Source of the DNA: Solirubrobacterales bacterium
GTDB lineage: Bacteria; Actinomycetota; Thermoleophilia; Solirubrobacterales; Thermoleophilaceae
Length of the DNA: 64,000 nucleotides
Assembly (NCBI GenBank): GCA_012718975.1
Contig: JAAYBF010000043.1
Coordinates: 1-64,000, forward strand
Direction of reading: 5' to 3'
The notes beneath the pieces were generated by a model. The model was given only the letters and a program-made list of their open reading frames with translations, was not told where the DNA came from and ran no database searches. Made by a program: the position numbers and the translations under genes. Of this stretch, positions 16,962 to 27,300 are shown piece after piece; position 1 is the first letter of the stretch; each line of letters begins with the position of its first letter.

Positions 16962-17450
16962 CTACTCCTGGTAGCGGTACTCGCTGTCGCCGATCCGGAT
17001 CGTGTCGGCCACCTTCAGCCGCTCGGCGCCGCGCAGCTGGCGGCCGTTGAGGTAGGTGCCGTTGGTCGAGCCCATGTCCTCGACGAGCATGAAGTCGCCG
17101 CGCTCGAAGATCCGCGCGTGCGCGGAGGAGGCGAACGGGTCCTCGACGCGGATGTCGGCGTGGTCGGAGCGGCCGAGCGTCGCCCCGTCGCGGACGTCGA
17201 AGACGGTGCCCGGCTCGTGTCCGAGCGCGGCGATCACCTCGAGCCGCGGCTCGACGTGGGCGAGCAGGCCGCCGCCCTGCGGCTCGTCGCGCTGGCGGCT
17301 CGGGCGCTCCGGCTCGCCGGCCGGTGCCGAGCCGACGGCCTCGACCCCGCGCGAGAGGTCGCGCAGCGCGCTGCGCGCCACCCAGAGCAGGAACAGGTAC
17401 AGCACGGCCAGGAAGCCGAACTTCAGCGCCACGGCGAGCGGCTCGTCCAT
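16962..17450 (-). CDS. fhaB: FHA domain protein FhaB (FipA-like), membrane-anchored
   Basis: 162 residues with an N-terminal helix (about 8-25, ALKFGFLAVLYLFLLWVARSAL), a variable linker, and a C-terminal FHA domain. The FHA core is ATLGRSDHADIRVEDPFASSAHARI, then MGSTNGTYLNG and IRIGDSEYRY. FHA domains bind phosphothreonine. The mycobacterial homologue is phosphorylated by PknA/PknB and links them to cell division and PG synthesis proteins. It is the second of two adjacent FHA genes in the operon. Confidence 0.92.
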   Translation of the reverse strand: MDEPLAVALKFGFLAVLYLFLLWVARSALRDLSRGVEAVGSAPAGEPERPSRQRDEPQGGGLLAHVEPRLEVIAALGHEPGTVFDVRDGATLGRSDHADIRVEDPFASSAHARIFERGDFMLVEDMGSTNGTYLNGRQLRGAERLKVADTIRIGDSEYRYQE

Positions 17451-17463
17451 CCTCAGCGTCCCC

Positions 17464-18243
17464 CTACTCGAGCTCGAAGTCCAGGTCGGTCAGGCCGAGG
17501 GTGATCCGGTCGCCGCTGCGCAGCAGCCCCTCGTCGACGCGGCGGCGGTTGATCTTCACCCCGTTGGTCGACCCGAGGTCGGCGATCCGCCAGCCGTCGC
17601 CGGCGCGGCGCAGCTCGGCGTGGTGGCGCGAGATGTTCGGGTCGTCGACGACCAGGTCGCAGTCGCGGCTGCGCCCGATCGTGAACGGGTCGGCCTCGAC
17701 GACGGTGCGGCGGCCGAGGCCGGCGAGCACCGCGCGCGGCGCCACCGCCCGCGACGGGCGATCGGGCTCCAGGACGCGCGCGGCGGCGGCGTCGGGCGAG
17801 TAGACCATCGTGTGGCCGAAGTCGCCCTGCGACGGCGCGATCTCCGGCCCCGCGACCGGCTTCTCCTCCTCGGGCGGGCTGAGCAGCTGGGCCTGGATGC
17901 CGAACTCGCCGAGGCCGAGCCGCTCGTCGGTGAGGAACTCGACCGCGGGCCGGCTGGTCAGCGCCAGCCCCTCGGCGCGCGCGTGCTCGAGCAGGTAGTC
18001 GGAGAGCTCCTTGCGCAGCGCCGGCTCGTAGGTGGCGAACTGCGAGCGGTCCTCGGGCGAGAGGAAGACCCGGTAGTGGTTGGGCACATACGTGCGCGAG
18101 ACGGAGGCCATCTTCGCCTCCTCCATCTCCTTGGCGAGCTTGCGCGCGATCTCGACCGGCTCCACGCGCGACTTGAAGGCGCGGCTGAACGCGCCCTCGA
18201 CGAGGCTGCCCAGCTTGGACTCGAGATTTCGCAGGACGCTCAT
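17464..18243 (-). CDS. fhaA: FhaA: DUF3662 plus FHA domain protein
   Basis: 259 residues. The N-terminal DUF3662 region (about 1-115) begins MSVLRNLESKLGSLVEGAFSRAFKS and contains VEPVEIARKLAKEME and SRTYVPNHYRVFLSPED. A linker leads to a C-terminal FHA domain with FTIGRSRDCDLVVDDPNISRHHAEL and LGSTNGVKINRRRV. In mycobacteria FhaA binds phosphorylated MviN and helps regulate lipid II flipping; the same role is inferred here. It lies 13 bp downstream of a kinase gene that heads the operon. Confidence 0.93.
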   Translation of the reverse strand: MSVLRNLESKLGSLVEGAFSRAFKSRVEPVEIARKLAKEMEEAKMASVSRTYVPNHYRVFLSPEDRSQFATYEPALRKELSDYLLEHARAEGLALTSRPAVEFLTDERLGLGEFGIQAQLLSPPEEEKPVAGPEIAPSQGDFGHTMVYSPDAAAARVLEPDRPSRAVAPRAVLAGLGRRTVVEADPFTIGRSRDCDLVVDDPNISRHHAELRRAGDGWRIADLGSTNGVKINRRRVDEGLLRSGDRITLGLTDLDFELE

Positions 18244-18256
18244 CGAAGGAGACCCA

Positions 18257-20011
<1,755 letters not shown>

Positions 20012-20231
20012 CTGGGTTCGGTGTTCGGTCCCGGCGGGGGCTGCCCTGCCGCCCGCGCCGGATGGCTGGAGGGAGGACAACCGGCGGAAAAGTCATACTC
20101 CCCTACTGCAGGGCCTCACGCGAGGAGCGATTCAGTCCTTGGTTGACGATCCGGACCAGCCCACAGCCGGCCGCGCTCGCCCGGCCCGCCACCGGCCCGC
20201 TAGGGGTCCGTCGGCCGACCGTCAAACCCTG

Positions 20232-21236
20232 ATGGTAAGGCGCTCGATCGCCGTCGGCGCAGGTCTGCTCGTGCTCGTGCTGCTGATCTTCGGCTTCCGC
20301 GGCTGCCTCGACTCGCGCAAGGACGCGGCGATCAACGACTGGGTGCGCGACGTCGACGCGCTGATGAAGGAGTCCCAGGCCGAGTCCGACGGGCTCTTCG
20401 ACCAGCTCGGCGGCGAGAGCGGCGCCAGCGCGGTCGACGTCGAGAACGCGCTCAACAGCTTCCGCAGCCAGTCGGTCCAGCTCGTCGAGCGCGCCGACGG
20501 CCTCGACCCGCCCGACGAGCTCGCCCGCGCCCAGTCCGACCTCGTCGAGACGCTCGGCTTCCGTGCCGAGGGGCTGGCCGCGGTCGCCGACCAGCTCCCC
20601 AACGCGCTCACCGACGGCGACCAGGCCGACGGCGCCGCCGAGGAGATCGCCAGGGCGATGCAGCTGTTCCTGACCAGCGACCAGATCTACGCCCGCCGCG
20701 TGCTGCCCGAGATCGACGAGGTGCTCACCGAGCGCGGCCTGAAGCAGACGGTCACCCAGAGCACCTTCCTCAAGGACCTCGCGTGGCTCGATCCGGTGGA
20801 GGTCGCCAGCCGGCTCGACGGGATCGCCAGCGGCGGCGGCGAGGAGACCGACGACGAGGAGTCGGCCGCCGGACCGCGCGGCAACGGCCTCGGGACGGTC
20901 ACGCTCGGCGGCGTGACGCTGACGCCGGGCGGATCGGACACCGTCACCGCGTCGAGCGACCTCGCCTTCGACGTCCAGGTCGTCAACCAGGGCAACAGCA
21001 CCGAGACCGACGTCACGGTCACCGCGACGGTCGGCAGCGGCGCCGACGCGATCACCGCCGACGGCGTGATCGACACGATCGCCGCCGGTGAGGCCAAGAC
21101 CGTGCCGATCCCGCTCGGCCAGACGCCGCCGACCGGTCAGGCGGTCCCGATCACGATCGAGATCGAGCTGGTGCCGACCGAGGACGAGTCGATCGGCAAC
21201 AACACCGGCCAGTTCTCGGTCATCTTCACGTCGTAG
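20232..21236 (+). CDS. Membrane-anchored secreted protein with C-terminal CARDB-like domain
   Basis: 334 residues from ATG 20232. One N-terminal membrane helix (about 5-22, IAVGAGLLVLVLLIFGFRG) follows two arginines, so most of the protein is outside the cell. A helical domain (about 30-190) rich in Asp/Glu/Leu includes VENALNSFRSQSVQLVERADG. An acidic, disordered link precedes a C-terminal beta-rich CARDB-like domain (FDVQVVNQGNSTETDVTV and NNTGQFSVIFTS). CARDB domains mediate adhesion or protein-protein contacts. The gene is divergent from the kinase operon, so a shared cell-envelope function is possible. Confidence 0.7.
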   Translation: MVRRSIAVGAGLLVLVLLIFGFRGCLDSRKDAAINDWVRDVDALMKESQAESDGLFDQLGGESGASAVDVENALNSFRSQSVQLVERADGLDPPDELARAQSDLVETLGFRAEGLAAVADQLPNALTDGDQADGAAEEIARAMQLFLTSDQIYARRVLPEIDEVLTERGLKQTVTQSTFLKDLAWLDPVEVASRLDGIASGGGEETDDEESAAGPRGNGLGTVTLGGVTLTPGGSDTVTASSDLAFDVQVVNQGNSTETDVTVTATVGSGADAITADGVIDTIAAGEAKTVPIPLGQTPPTGQAVPITIEIELVPTEDESIGNNTGQFSVIFTS

Positions 21237-21243
21237 CCGGGAG

Positions 21244-21249
21244 TAGGCT
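21244..21249 (+). promoter_or_regulatory. -10 box of the DUF4446 gene
   Basis: TAGGCT lies 7 bp before the GTG at 21257. It implies that DUF4446-pheA can be transcribed with an almost leaderless mRNA in addition to any read-through from upstream. Confidence 0.4.
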
Positions 21250-21256
21250 GCGGCAG

Positions 21257-21775
21257 GTGGACGGCGGCCTCAGCTCGACCGAGGGAGCGGTTGCCCTGGC
21301 GGGCGTCGCGATCGCCGTCGTGGCGCTCGTGCTCGCGATCGTGCTGGCCGTGAAGCTGCGCCGGCTGCGCGCGGCCCAGCGGGCGGTGCTCGGCGAGGAC
21401 GGGACGCGCGACCTCGTCGGCCACGCGGCCCGCCTGGAGCGGGGCTTCGTCGAGCTGCGCGACTGGGTCGAGGAGACCGCCGCCGGCATCGAGCGGCGGA
21501 TGGCCGGGGCCGAGGAGCGGATCGACGGCTGCGTCGCCCACCGGGCGCTCGTCCGCTACGACGCCTGGGGCGAGATGTCCGGCCAGCAGTCCAGCTCGCT
21601 GGCCCTGCTCGACGCCCGCCGCTCGGGAGTGATCGTCTCGACGATCCACCACCGCGACAGCGCGCGCGTGTACGTCAAGCGCGTGCTCGCCGGCGAGGCC
21701 GACGTCGAGCTCTCGCCGGAGGAGCGCCAGGCCGTCGAAGAGGCGCTCGCCGGCGACGGGGCGGCGGGCGGGTGA
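21257..21775 (+). CDS. DUF4446 family membrane protein
   Basis: 172 residues from GTG 21257. A single N-terminal span (about 11-32, ALAGVAIAVVALVLAIVLAVKL) is followed by a coiled-coil-prone region. The conserved DUF4446 core reads LVRYDAWGEMSGQQSSSLALLDARRSG, then HHRDSARVYVKRV and ELSPEERQAVEEAL. Function is unknown; the family is widespread in Firmicutes and Actinomycetota. Its stop overlaps the pheA start by 4 bp, so the two are translationally coupled. Confidence 0.88.
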   Translation: MDGGLSSTEGAVALAGVAIAVVALVLAIVLAVKLRRLRAAQRAVLGEDGTRDLVGHAARLERGFVELRDWVEETAAGIERRMAGAEERIDGCVAHRALVRYDAWGEMSGQQSSSLALLDARRSGVIVSTIHHRDSARVYVKRVLAGEADVELSPEERQAVEEALAGDGAAGG

Positions 21776-22641
21776 GCGCCGCCCCGCCGCGGGTCGCGTT
21801 CCTAGGCCCGGCCGGCACCAACACCGACGAGGCGCTGCGGGCCTCGGCAACCGGACCGATCGAGGCGGTTGCGGTGGCAACCGTCCGTGAGGCCGTGCTC
21901 GCGGTGCAGCGGCGCGAGGCCGACCGCGCGGTGGTCCCGATCGAGAACTCGCTCGAGGGCGGGGTCGCGGCGACGCTCGACGCGCTCGCCGCGGAGGCGC
22001 CCGACGTGCGGATCGAGCGCGAGACCGTCCATCCGATCCACCACCACCTGATCGCCGCGGCGCCGGTCGCGCTCGACGCCCTCCAGCGCGTGCGCTCGCA
22101 CCCGCACGCGCTCGGCCAGTGCTCGCGCTTCCTGCGCGAGCGGACGCCGGCCGCGGAGCTGGCCGCGGCGAGCTCGACCGCGGAGGCGGTCCGGGCGGTC
22201 GTGGCGGACGGCGACGGCGGCGACGAGGCGGCGATCGGATCGCCGCTGGCGGCCGAGCTCTACGGCGGCGTGGTGCTCGCCGAGCGGATCGAGGACCGGC
22301 CCGACAACGTCACCCGCTTCGTGTGGCTCGCCCACGCCGAGGACGCCCCGCCGCCGCCGCAGGGGCCGGCGAAGACGTCGATCGTCTTCTGGGGCTTCAA
22401 CGACGACGCGCCCGGCTCGCTGGTGTCGGTGCTGCGCGAGCTGTCGGACCGCGCGATCAACCTGACCAAGATCGAGTCGCGGCCGCGGCGGGTGCGCCTC
22501 GGCCACTACATGTTCTTCGCCGACCTCGACGCGAGCACCGCCGAGCCCCGCGTCGCCGAGGCGCTGGCGGCGCTGGGGCGGCGCGTGGAGACCGTTCGGG
22601 TGCTCGGCTGCTACCCGCCGGCCCCTTCCAGCCCGCCGTAG
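21772..22641 (+). CDS. pheA: Prephenate dehydratase
   Basis: 289 residues from GTG 21772 inside a GTGA overlap. The periplasmic-binding-like catalytic fold begins RVAFLGPAGTNTDEAL and has IENSLEGGVAATLD, HPHALGQCSRFL and DNVTRFVWLA (the catalytic TRF threonine). A C-terminal ACT domain carries PGSLVSVLRELSDRAINLTKIESRP, the phenylalanine allosteric site. The enzyme converts prephenate to phenylpyruvate in phenylalanine synthesis. It is a stand-alone dehydratase with no chorismate mutase domain, as in most Actinomycetota. Confidence 0.95.
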   Translation: MSAAPPRVAFLGPAGTNTDEALRASATGPIEAVAVATVREAVLAVQRREADRAVVPIENSLEGGVAATLDALAAEAPDVRIERETVHPIHHHLIAAAPVALDALQRVRSHPHALGQCSRFLRERTPAAELAAASSTAEAVRAVVADGDGGDEAAIGSPLAAELYGGVVLAERIEDRPDNVTRFVWLAHAEDAPPPPQGPAKTSIVFWGFNDDAPGSLVSVLRELSDRAINLTKIESRPRRVRLGHYMFFADLDASTAEPRVAEALAALGRRVETVRVLGCYPPAPSSPP

Positions 22642-22649
22642 GGCACCGC

Positions 22650-22655
22650 TACACT
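22650..22655 (+). promoter_or_regulatory. -10 box of the HNH gene
   Basis: TACACT lies 9 bp before the GTG at 22665 and just after the pheA stop. It supports that start for the HNH gene. Confidence 0.4.
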
Positions 22656-22664
22656 CACGCCACC

Positions 22665-23276
22665 GTGACGGTGCAACCGCTATCGGCGCTCGACTCGCAA
22701 GCTGGCGACAGCGACCCAGCGCCTAGCGGCGCGCCGCCGGACGGCCGGTCCGGCAGGCGCGCTAGCTCATCCGGCCGCGTCCTCGTCCTCAACGCCTCCT
22801 ACGAGCCGATCAACGTCTGCACGGTCCGCCGCGCGACGGTCCTGATCCTCAAGGACCGCGCCGAGATCCTCGAGATCGGCGACTGGCAGCTGCACGCGGA
22901 GCGGTTCGCGATGCCGCGGCCGATGGTGATCCGCCTGACGACCTACGTGCGTGTGCCGCGCGAGGCGCACCGGCGCAAGATCACCCGCCGGGCGGTCTTC
23001 GCGCGCGACCGCTGGACCTGCCAGTACTGCGGGACCGAGCGCGGCAGCCTGACCGTCGACCACGTGATCCCGCGCTCGAAGGGCGGGCCGACCGACTGGG
23101 ACAACGTCGTGACCTGCTGCGCGCCGTGCAACCGCCGCAAGGGCGACCGCCTGCCGCGCCAGGCGAACATGATCCCGCGCCAGCCGCCGGCGGCGCCCCA
23201 CTCGACGATCTTCATCCACGTCGCGGTGCCGGTCATTCCGCGGTCGTGGGAGCAGTACATCCCGCAGGCGGCATAG
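22665..23276 (+). CDS. HNH endonuclease family protein
   Basis: 203 residues from GTG 22665. A disordered N-terminus of about 35 residues is followed by RVLVLNASYEPINVCTVRRA, then a zinc-bound HNH domain: CQYCGTERGSLTVDHVIPRSKGGP, then NVVTCCAPCNRRKG. The two CxxC pairs and the DH...N arrangement are complete. The RVLVLNASYEPINV family is widespread as a chromosomal single-copy gene in Actinomycetota and Cyanobacteria. A cellular nuclease role is likely, but no target is known. It is not adjacent to any phage or restriction gene. Confidence 0.85.
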   Translation: MTVQPLSALDSQAGDSDPAPSGAPPDGRSGRRASSSGRVLVLNASYEPINVCTVRRATVLILKDRAEILEIGDWQLHAERFAMPRPMVIRLTTYVRVPREAHRRKITRRAVFARDRWTCQYCGTERGSLTVDHVIPRSKGGPTDWDNVVTCCAPCNRRKGDRLPRQANMIPRQPPAAPHSTIFIHVAVPVIPRSWEQYIPQAA

Positions 23277-23279
23277 TCT
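23274..23279 (+). promoter_or_regulatory. -10 box of the coiled-coil membrane protein gene
   Basis: TAGTCT lies 11 bp before the ATG at 23291 and overlaps the HNH stop. A strong AGGGGGAG ribosome site lies between the box and the start. Confidence 0.3.
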
Positions 23280-23290
23280 CAGGGGGAGCG

Positions 23291-23968
23291 ATGGAGCGCA
23301 GCGGCAACACGCCCGGCGGGCAGCCGGGCAGCGACGCGGAGCCCGCGGAGGCGGAGGACCGCGGTACGGCCCAGCCGCCGGGCGGCGGCGACAAGCCGGA
23401 TAGCGAGGCCGAGCCCCCTTCGGGCGCCGGCGGTCCTGGCACCGGCGACACGCCAGCCGGCGGCGCGGGCCCCGGGGAATCCGGATCGACGCCGGACGCG
23501 ACCGGCAGCCGACCGGTCGTCGTGGCGCCCGAGCCTCCGGCGACGCGCGGCGAGCTGCGCACGCTGCGCCGCTGGCTCGCGGTCGCGGCCGTCTGGGCGC
23601 TCGCCGCGACGGCGGTCGCGATCGTCGCGCTGGTCGAGGCCCGTGACGCCAAGGAGGCCCAGACCTCCGCCGCCAACGCCAGCCAGGCCGATCTCGACCG
23701 GGTGCGCGCCCAGCTGCGCCGCGACCTGGACGAGCTGTCGGCGAAGGTCGACGCGCTGCCGACCCAGGGCGACATCGCGCGCGTCCAGGGGAGCGTCCGG
23801 CGGGCCCAGCGCGACGCGACCGCCGCCGACAATGCGGCGACGACGGCCAGCGACGACATCGACACGCTGCGCACCCGCGTGAACGACCTCGAGAGTCAGG
23901 TCGACGCGCTCGAGAGCGCCGACGCGAGCGCCAGCGCGACGGCGGGCGGCACGAGCGGCGGCGAGTAG
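23291..23968 (+). CDS. Single-span membrane protein with coiled-coil domain
   Basis: 225 residues, starting at ATG behind AGGGGGAG. The first 75 residues are Gly/Pro/Glu-rich and probably disordered. A basic stretch (RGELRTLRRW) precedes one transmembrane helix (about 98-117, LAVAAVWALAATAVAIVALV). The C-terminal 90 residues show heptad-like Leu/Val/Ala spacing (LDRVRAQLRRDLDELSAKVDAL and TLRTRVNDLESQVDALES), indicating an extracytoplasmic coiled coil. No family is recognised. It is the last gene before a strong terminator. Confidence 0.7.
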   Translation: MERSGNTPGGQPGSDAEPAEAEDRGTAQPPGGGDKPDSEAEPPSGAGGPGTGDTPAGGAGPGESGSTPDATGSRPVVVAPEPPATRGELRTLRRWLAVAAVWALAATAVAIVALVEARDAKEAQTSAANASQADLDRVRAQLRRDLDELSAKVDALPTQGDIARVQGSVRRAQRDATAADNAATTASDDIDTLRTRVNDLESQVDALESADASASATAGGTSGGE

Positions 23969-24001
23969 CGGGCCGCCGCGGAACGGGGGGCGCCGGAACG
24001 T

Positions 24002-24030
24002 GAACGGGGCGCCCGTTGGGCGCCCCGTTC
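24002..24030. terminator. Bidirectional hairpin terminator between the plus-strand operon and gyrA
   Basis: A perfect 13-bp inverted repeat, gaacggggcgccc / gggcgccccgttc, with a 3-base loop. No long T-run follows on either side, as is common in high-GC genomes. It separates convergent units: the coiled-coil gene ending at 23968 on the plus strand and the gyrB-gyrA transcript with its structured tail on the minus strand. Confidence 0.75.
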
Positions 24031-24234
24031 GGTGCTTCTCTGAACCAGCTCGGAGGCGGATCTGGGCGCGAGGCCCACGGCCGGAGGGACCAGTCCCGGC
24101 CTCCGCCGCCGATGGTGTCCCGGTTGGACTCCGCTCGACGGGGTCCAGCGTCCGGTCTAGCGGCCGGACACCTCCAGGGTCCCGAAATTACTGTCACTCA
24201 AGTTCGGACCACCTCCTTTCTCTGGTCCACCCAT
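24031..24234 (-). ncRNA. Structured RNA-like element downstream of gyrA
   Basis: Read on the minus strand, this non-coding stretch contains nested complementary arms. GGACCA/TGGTCC (24223-24228 with 24206-24211) closes an 11-base loop holding AGAAAGGAGG. GGTGTCC/GGACACC (24166-24172 with 24114-24120) encloses GGACcCCG/CGGaGTCC (24139-24146 with 24126-24133). GGCGGA/TCCGCC (24102-24107 with 24055-24060) closes a three-way junction holding GGCC-GGGAC/GTCCC-GGCC (24079-24101) and GGGC/GCCC (24064-24076). The terminator hairpin follows directly. It may be the 3' UTR of gyrA or a separate small RNA. I cannot assign it to a named family. Confidence 0.5.
24157..24201 (-). CDS. Possible 14-codon ORF inside the structured element
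   Basis: TTG-initiated ORF encoding MSDSNFGTLEVSGR, ending at TAG. It has an exceptionally strong ribosome site, AGAAAGGAGG, 10 bp upstream; this matches the anti-Shine-Dalgarno end of 16S rRNA over 10 or more bases. An in-frame ATG at 24234 would extend it to 25 residues by reading through the ribosome-site hairpin. Too short for the ORF track. It may be a leader peptide or only a ribosome-binding decoy; translation is not shown. Confidence 0.3.
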   Translation of the reverse strand: MSDSNFGTLEVSGR

Positions 24235-24349
24235 TGAAGCAGACGCACGCGACGCGGCCCGCAGGTTCGGCGCCACCGCTCAGCGCGGCCGCGCGAGCCC
24301 ACGCGGCGACGCGGCGGCGGGGACGCAGCGGCGGAGGGCCCCGACGCCG
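24235..24349. other. Spacer between gyrA stop and the structured element
   Basis: About 115 bp, extremely GC-rich. No gene, clear promoter or repeat is recognised. It is probably the 5' part of the gyrA 3' UTR. Confidence 0.4.
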
Positions 24350-27300
24350 CTACTCGTCGGAGCCCGAGCCGTCGGGTCCCGCGCCGTCGGCATCGTCCGC
24401 GACAGCCGCGTCGTCCGCGTGGTCCGGCGCGGGGGCGGCGGCCTCGGCGCCGTCCCCGGCGATCGGCTGGAGCGGGTCGGTGACCGGCCCGTCGGCGACG
24501 GCCGCGGTGTCGGCCTCGTCGTCCATGACGAGCGCGACCGCGCTGACGACGTCGTCGTCGCGGAGGTTCATCACCCGGACGCCCTGCGCTGGCCGTCCCT
24601 GGCGCGAGATGCCCTTGACGCCGGTCCGTTGCACCATCCCGGCCTGGGAGATGAAGACGAGGTCCTGGTGCTCGCGGACGATCAGCGCCCCGGCGACGCC
24701 GCCCTTCTTCTCGGTGATGTTGATCGTCTTGACGCCCATCGCGCCGCGCCCCTTGACCGGGTACTCGGCGATCGGGGTCCGCTTGCCGTAGCCGTTCTCG
24801 GTCACGACGAGCAGCTCGGTGTCGTCGCGGGCGATGTCCATCGCGAGCACGCAGTTGTCGCCGCGCGAGACGTTCATGCCGCGCACGCCACCGGTGTCGC
24901 GGCCCATCGGCCGCGCCTGGTCCTCGTTGAAGCGGGCGGCCTGGCCGGAGCGCGAGACCATGATGATGTCGTCGTCGCCGGAGGTGCGGCGCACGGCGAC
25001 GAGCTCGTCGTCGTCGCGGATCTTGATCGCGATGATCCCGTCGGCCTTGATCGGGGTGTTGTAGGCGAGGAACTCGGTCTTCTTGACCTGGCCCTGGCGG
25101 GTGGCGAAGACGAGGTACTTGCCCTCGGTGAAGTCGCGCGTGGAGAGCACCGCGCGGACGTACTCGCCCTCGCGCAGCGGCAGCAGGTTGACCAGCGCGC
25201 GTCCCTTCGCGGTGCGCGACGCCTCGGGCAGCTCGTAGACCTTCTGCCGGTAGACCTTGCCGCGGTTGGTGAAGAAGAGGAGGTAGTCGTGGGTCGAGCA
25301 GACGAAGAGGTGCTCGATGTAGTCCTCGTCCTTCATGTCCATGCCGCGGACGCCGACGCCGCCGCGGTGCTGCTTGCGGTAGGTGGCCAGCGGCAGCGAC
25401 TTGATGTAGCCGGACTTGGTGATCGAGATGACCATCTGCTGGTCGGCGATCAGGTCCTCGATGTCGATGTCGTCCTCGGAGTGGGTGATCTCCGTGCGGC
25501 GCTCGTCGCCGTAGGCGGAGCGGATCTCGGTCAGCTCCTCCTTGATCAGGTCGCGGATCCGCTGCTCGTCGCCGAGGATCTCGCGCAGCTCGCGGATCCG
25601 CTCGAGCACGTCGGCGTGCTCCTGCTTGAGCTTGTCGGCCTCGAGCGCGGTGAGGCGCTGGAGGCGCAGGTCGAGGATCGCCTGCGCCTGGATGCGGGTG
25701 AGGTCGAACTTCGACATCAGCCCGTCGCGGGCGACGTCGGGGTCGGACGAGCCGCGGATCAGGGCGATCACCGCGTCGATGTCGGTGATCGCGATCAGCA
25801 GGCCCTCGAGGATGTGGCGGCGGGCCTCCTTCTCGCGCAGCTCGTGCTTGGTGCGGCGGATCACCACGTCGCGCTGGTGCTCGACGTAGTGGCCGATCAT
25901 GTCCTTGAGGGCCAGCGTCATCGGCACGCCGTTGACGAGCGCGACGTTGTTGACGCCGAAGGTCGACTGCAGCGGCGTGTGCTTGTAGAGCTTGTTGAGG
26001 ACGACCTTGGGGATCGCGTCGCGCTTGAGCTCGATCACCAGGCGGATGCCGGACTTGTCCGACTCGTCGCGGAGATCGGAGATCTCCTTGATCTTCTCGT
26101 TCTTGACGACCTCGGCGATCTTCTTGATCAGCCCGGAGCCGTCGCCGCGGCCGTCGCCCTTGGACACCTGGTAGGGCAGCTCGGTGACGATGATCGCCTC
26201 CTTGCCCTGGCGCAGCGGCTCGATGTGCGCCTTGCCGCGCACGACGACGCGGCCGCGGCCGGTCTCGTAGGCGTCCTTGATCCCCTGCCAGCCGACGATG
26301 ATGCCGCCGGTCGGGAAGTCGGGCCCCTTGACGTGCTTCATCAGCCCGGCGGTGTCGATCGACGGGTCGTCGACGTAGGCGATCGTCGCGTCGACGGCCT
26401 CGCGCAGGTTGTGCGGCGGGATGTTCGTCGCCATCCCGACGGCGATGCCCGACGACCCGTTGACGAGCAGGTTCGGGTACCGCGCCGGCAGGACGTCCGG
26501 CTCGAGCCGCGCGTCGTCGTAGGTGGGCGAGAAGTCGACGGTGTCGCGGTCGATGTCGCGCACCATCTCCATCGCCAGCCGCGTCAGCCGCGCCTCGGTG
26601 TTGTGGCTGACGAACCCGTTGGTCAGGAACGAGTGGTCGTCGGTGTCGACGCGGATCGAGTAGACGGGCTGCACGCCGGCATCGCGAACCGACTCGACCT
26701 CGGCGTAGTAGTGGTCGCCGGTCACCAGCGGCTCGACGACGCTGCGGACCTCGGGCGAGGCGATCCGCTCCAGGATCGCCGTCCCGCCCTGCTCCCAGCG
26801 CTCGACCCGGTCGACGTTGTGGCGGTTGAGCCAGTCCCGGTCGGCCGCCGCCGACGCGCCGTCGGTTCGGATGTAGTCGGCAAGGAACGGGACGTGGTCG
26901 GAGCTGAGCGCGCGGGACGCCTGCGGGATCTCCGCCAGCTCGCGCTCGAGCTTGTCCTGCTTGACGCCGAGGAATCCGATCCGCCGGGCGAACAGCCGCG
27001 CGTCGCGCCGGTTGCTGATGACGACCTTGATCTCGCCGGCCGAGTAGCGGCACAGCCGCCCCACCACGCCGAACTCGAGCAGTAGCTCGAGCACGTCGCG
27101 GGCGAGCTGCTCGCTGTAGGTCGAGTAGGAGACCTGGATCGTCTTGCGCGGCAGCAGCGAGGACGAGCCGTCGCCGGTGAACAGCGACTGCAAGAACGCC
27201 CGCTTGAGCTCGCTCCCCCCACGCCAGACGAACTCCGGCACCATCTTGTCGCGACTCCGCTGCCCGGCGAGGGCGGCGAGCGGGCTGTCGAGCAGCCGGT

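Noticed and set aside
22767-24197. 476-codon minus ORF opposite the HNH and coiled-coil genes
   Set aside because: Low-complexity antisense translation; the plus-strand genes have clear domains and their own start signals.
24209-24222. accacctcctttct resembles the 3' end of 16S rRNA
   Set aside because: Only the short terminal motif is present with no upstream rRNA sequence; it is better explained as the reverse complement of a strong ribosome-binding site.
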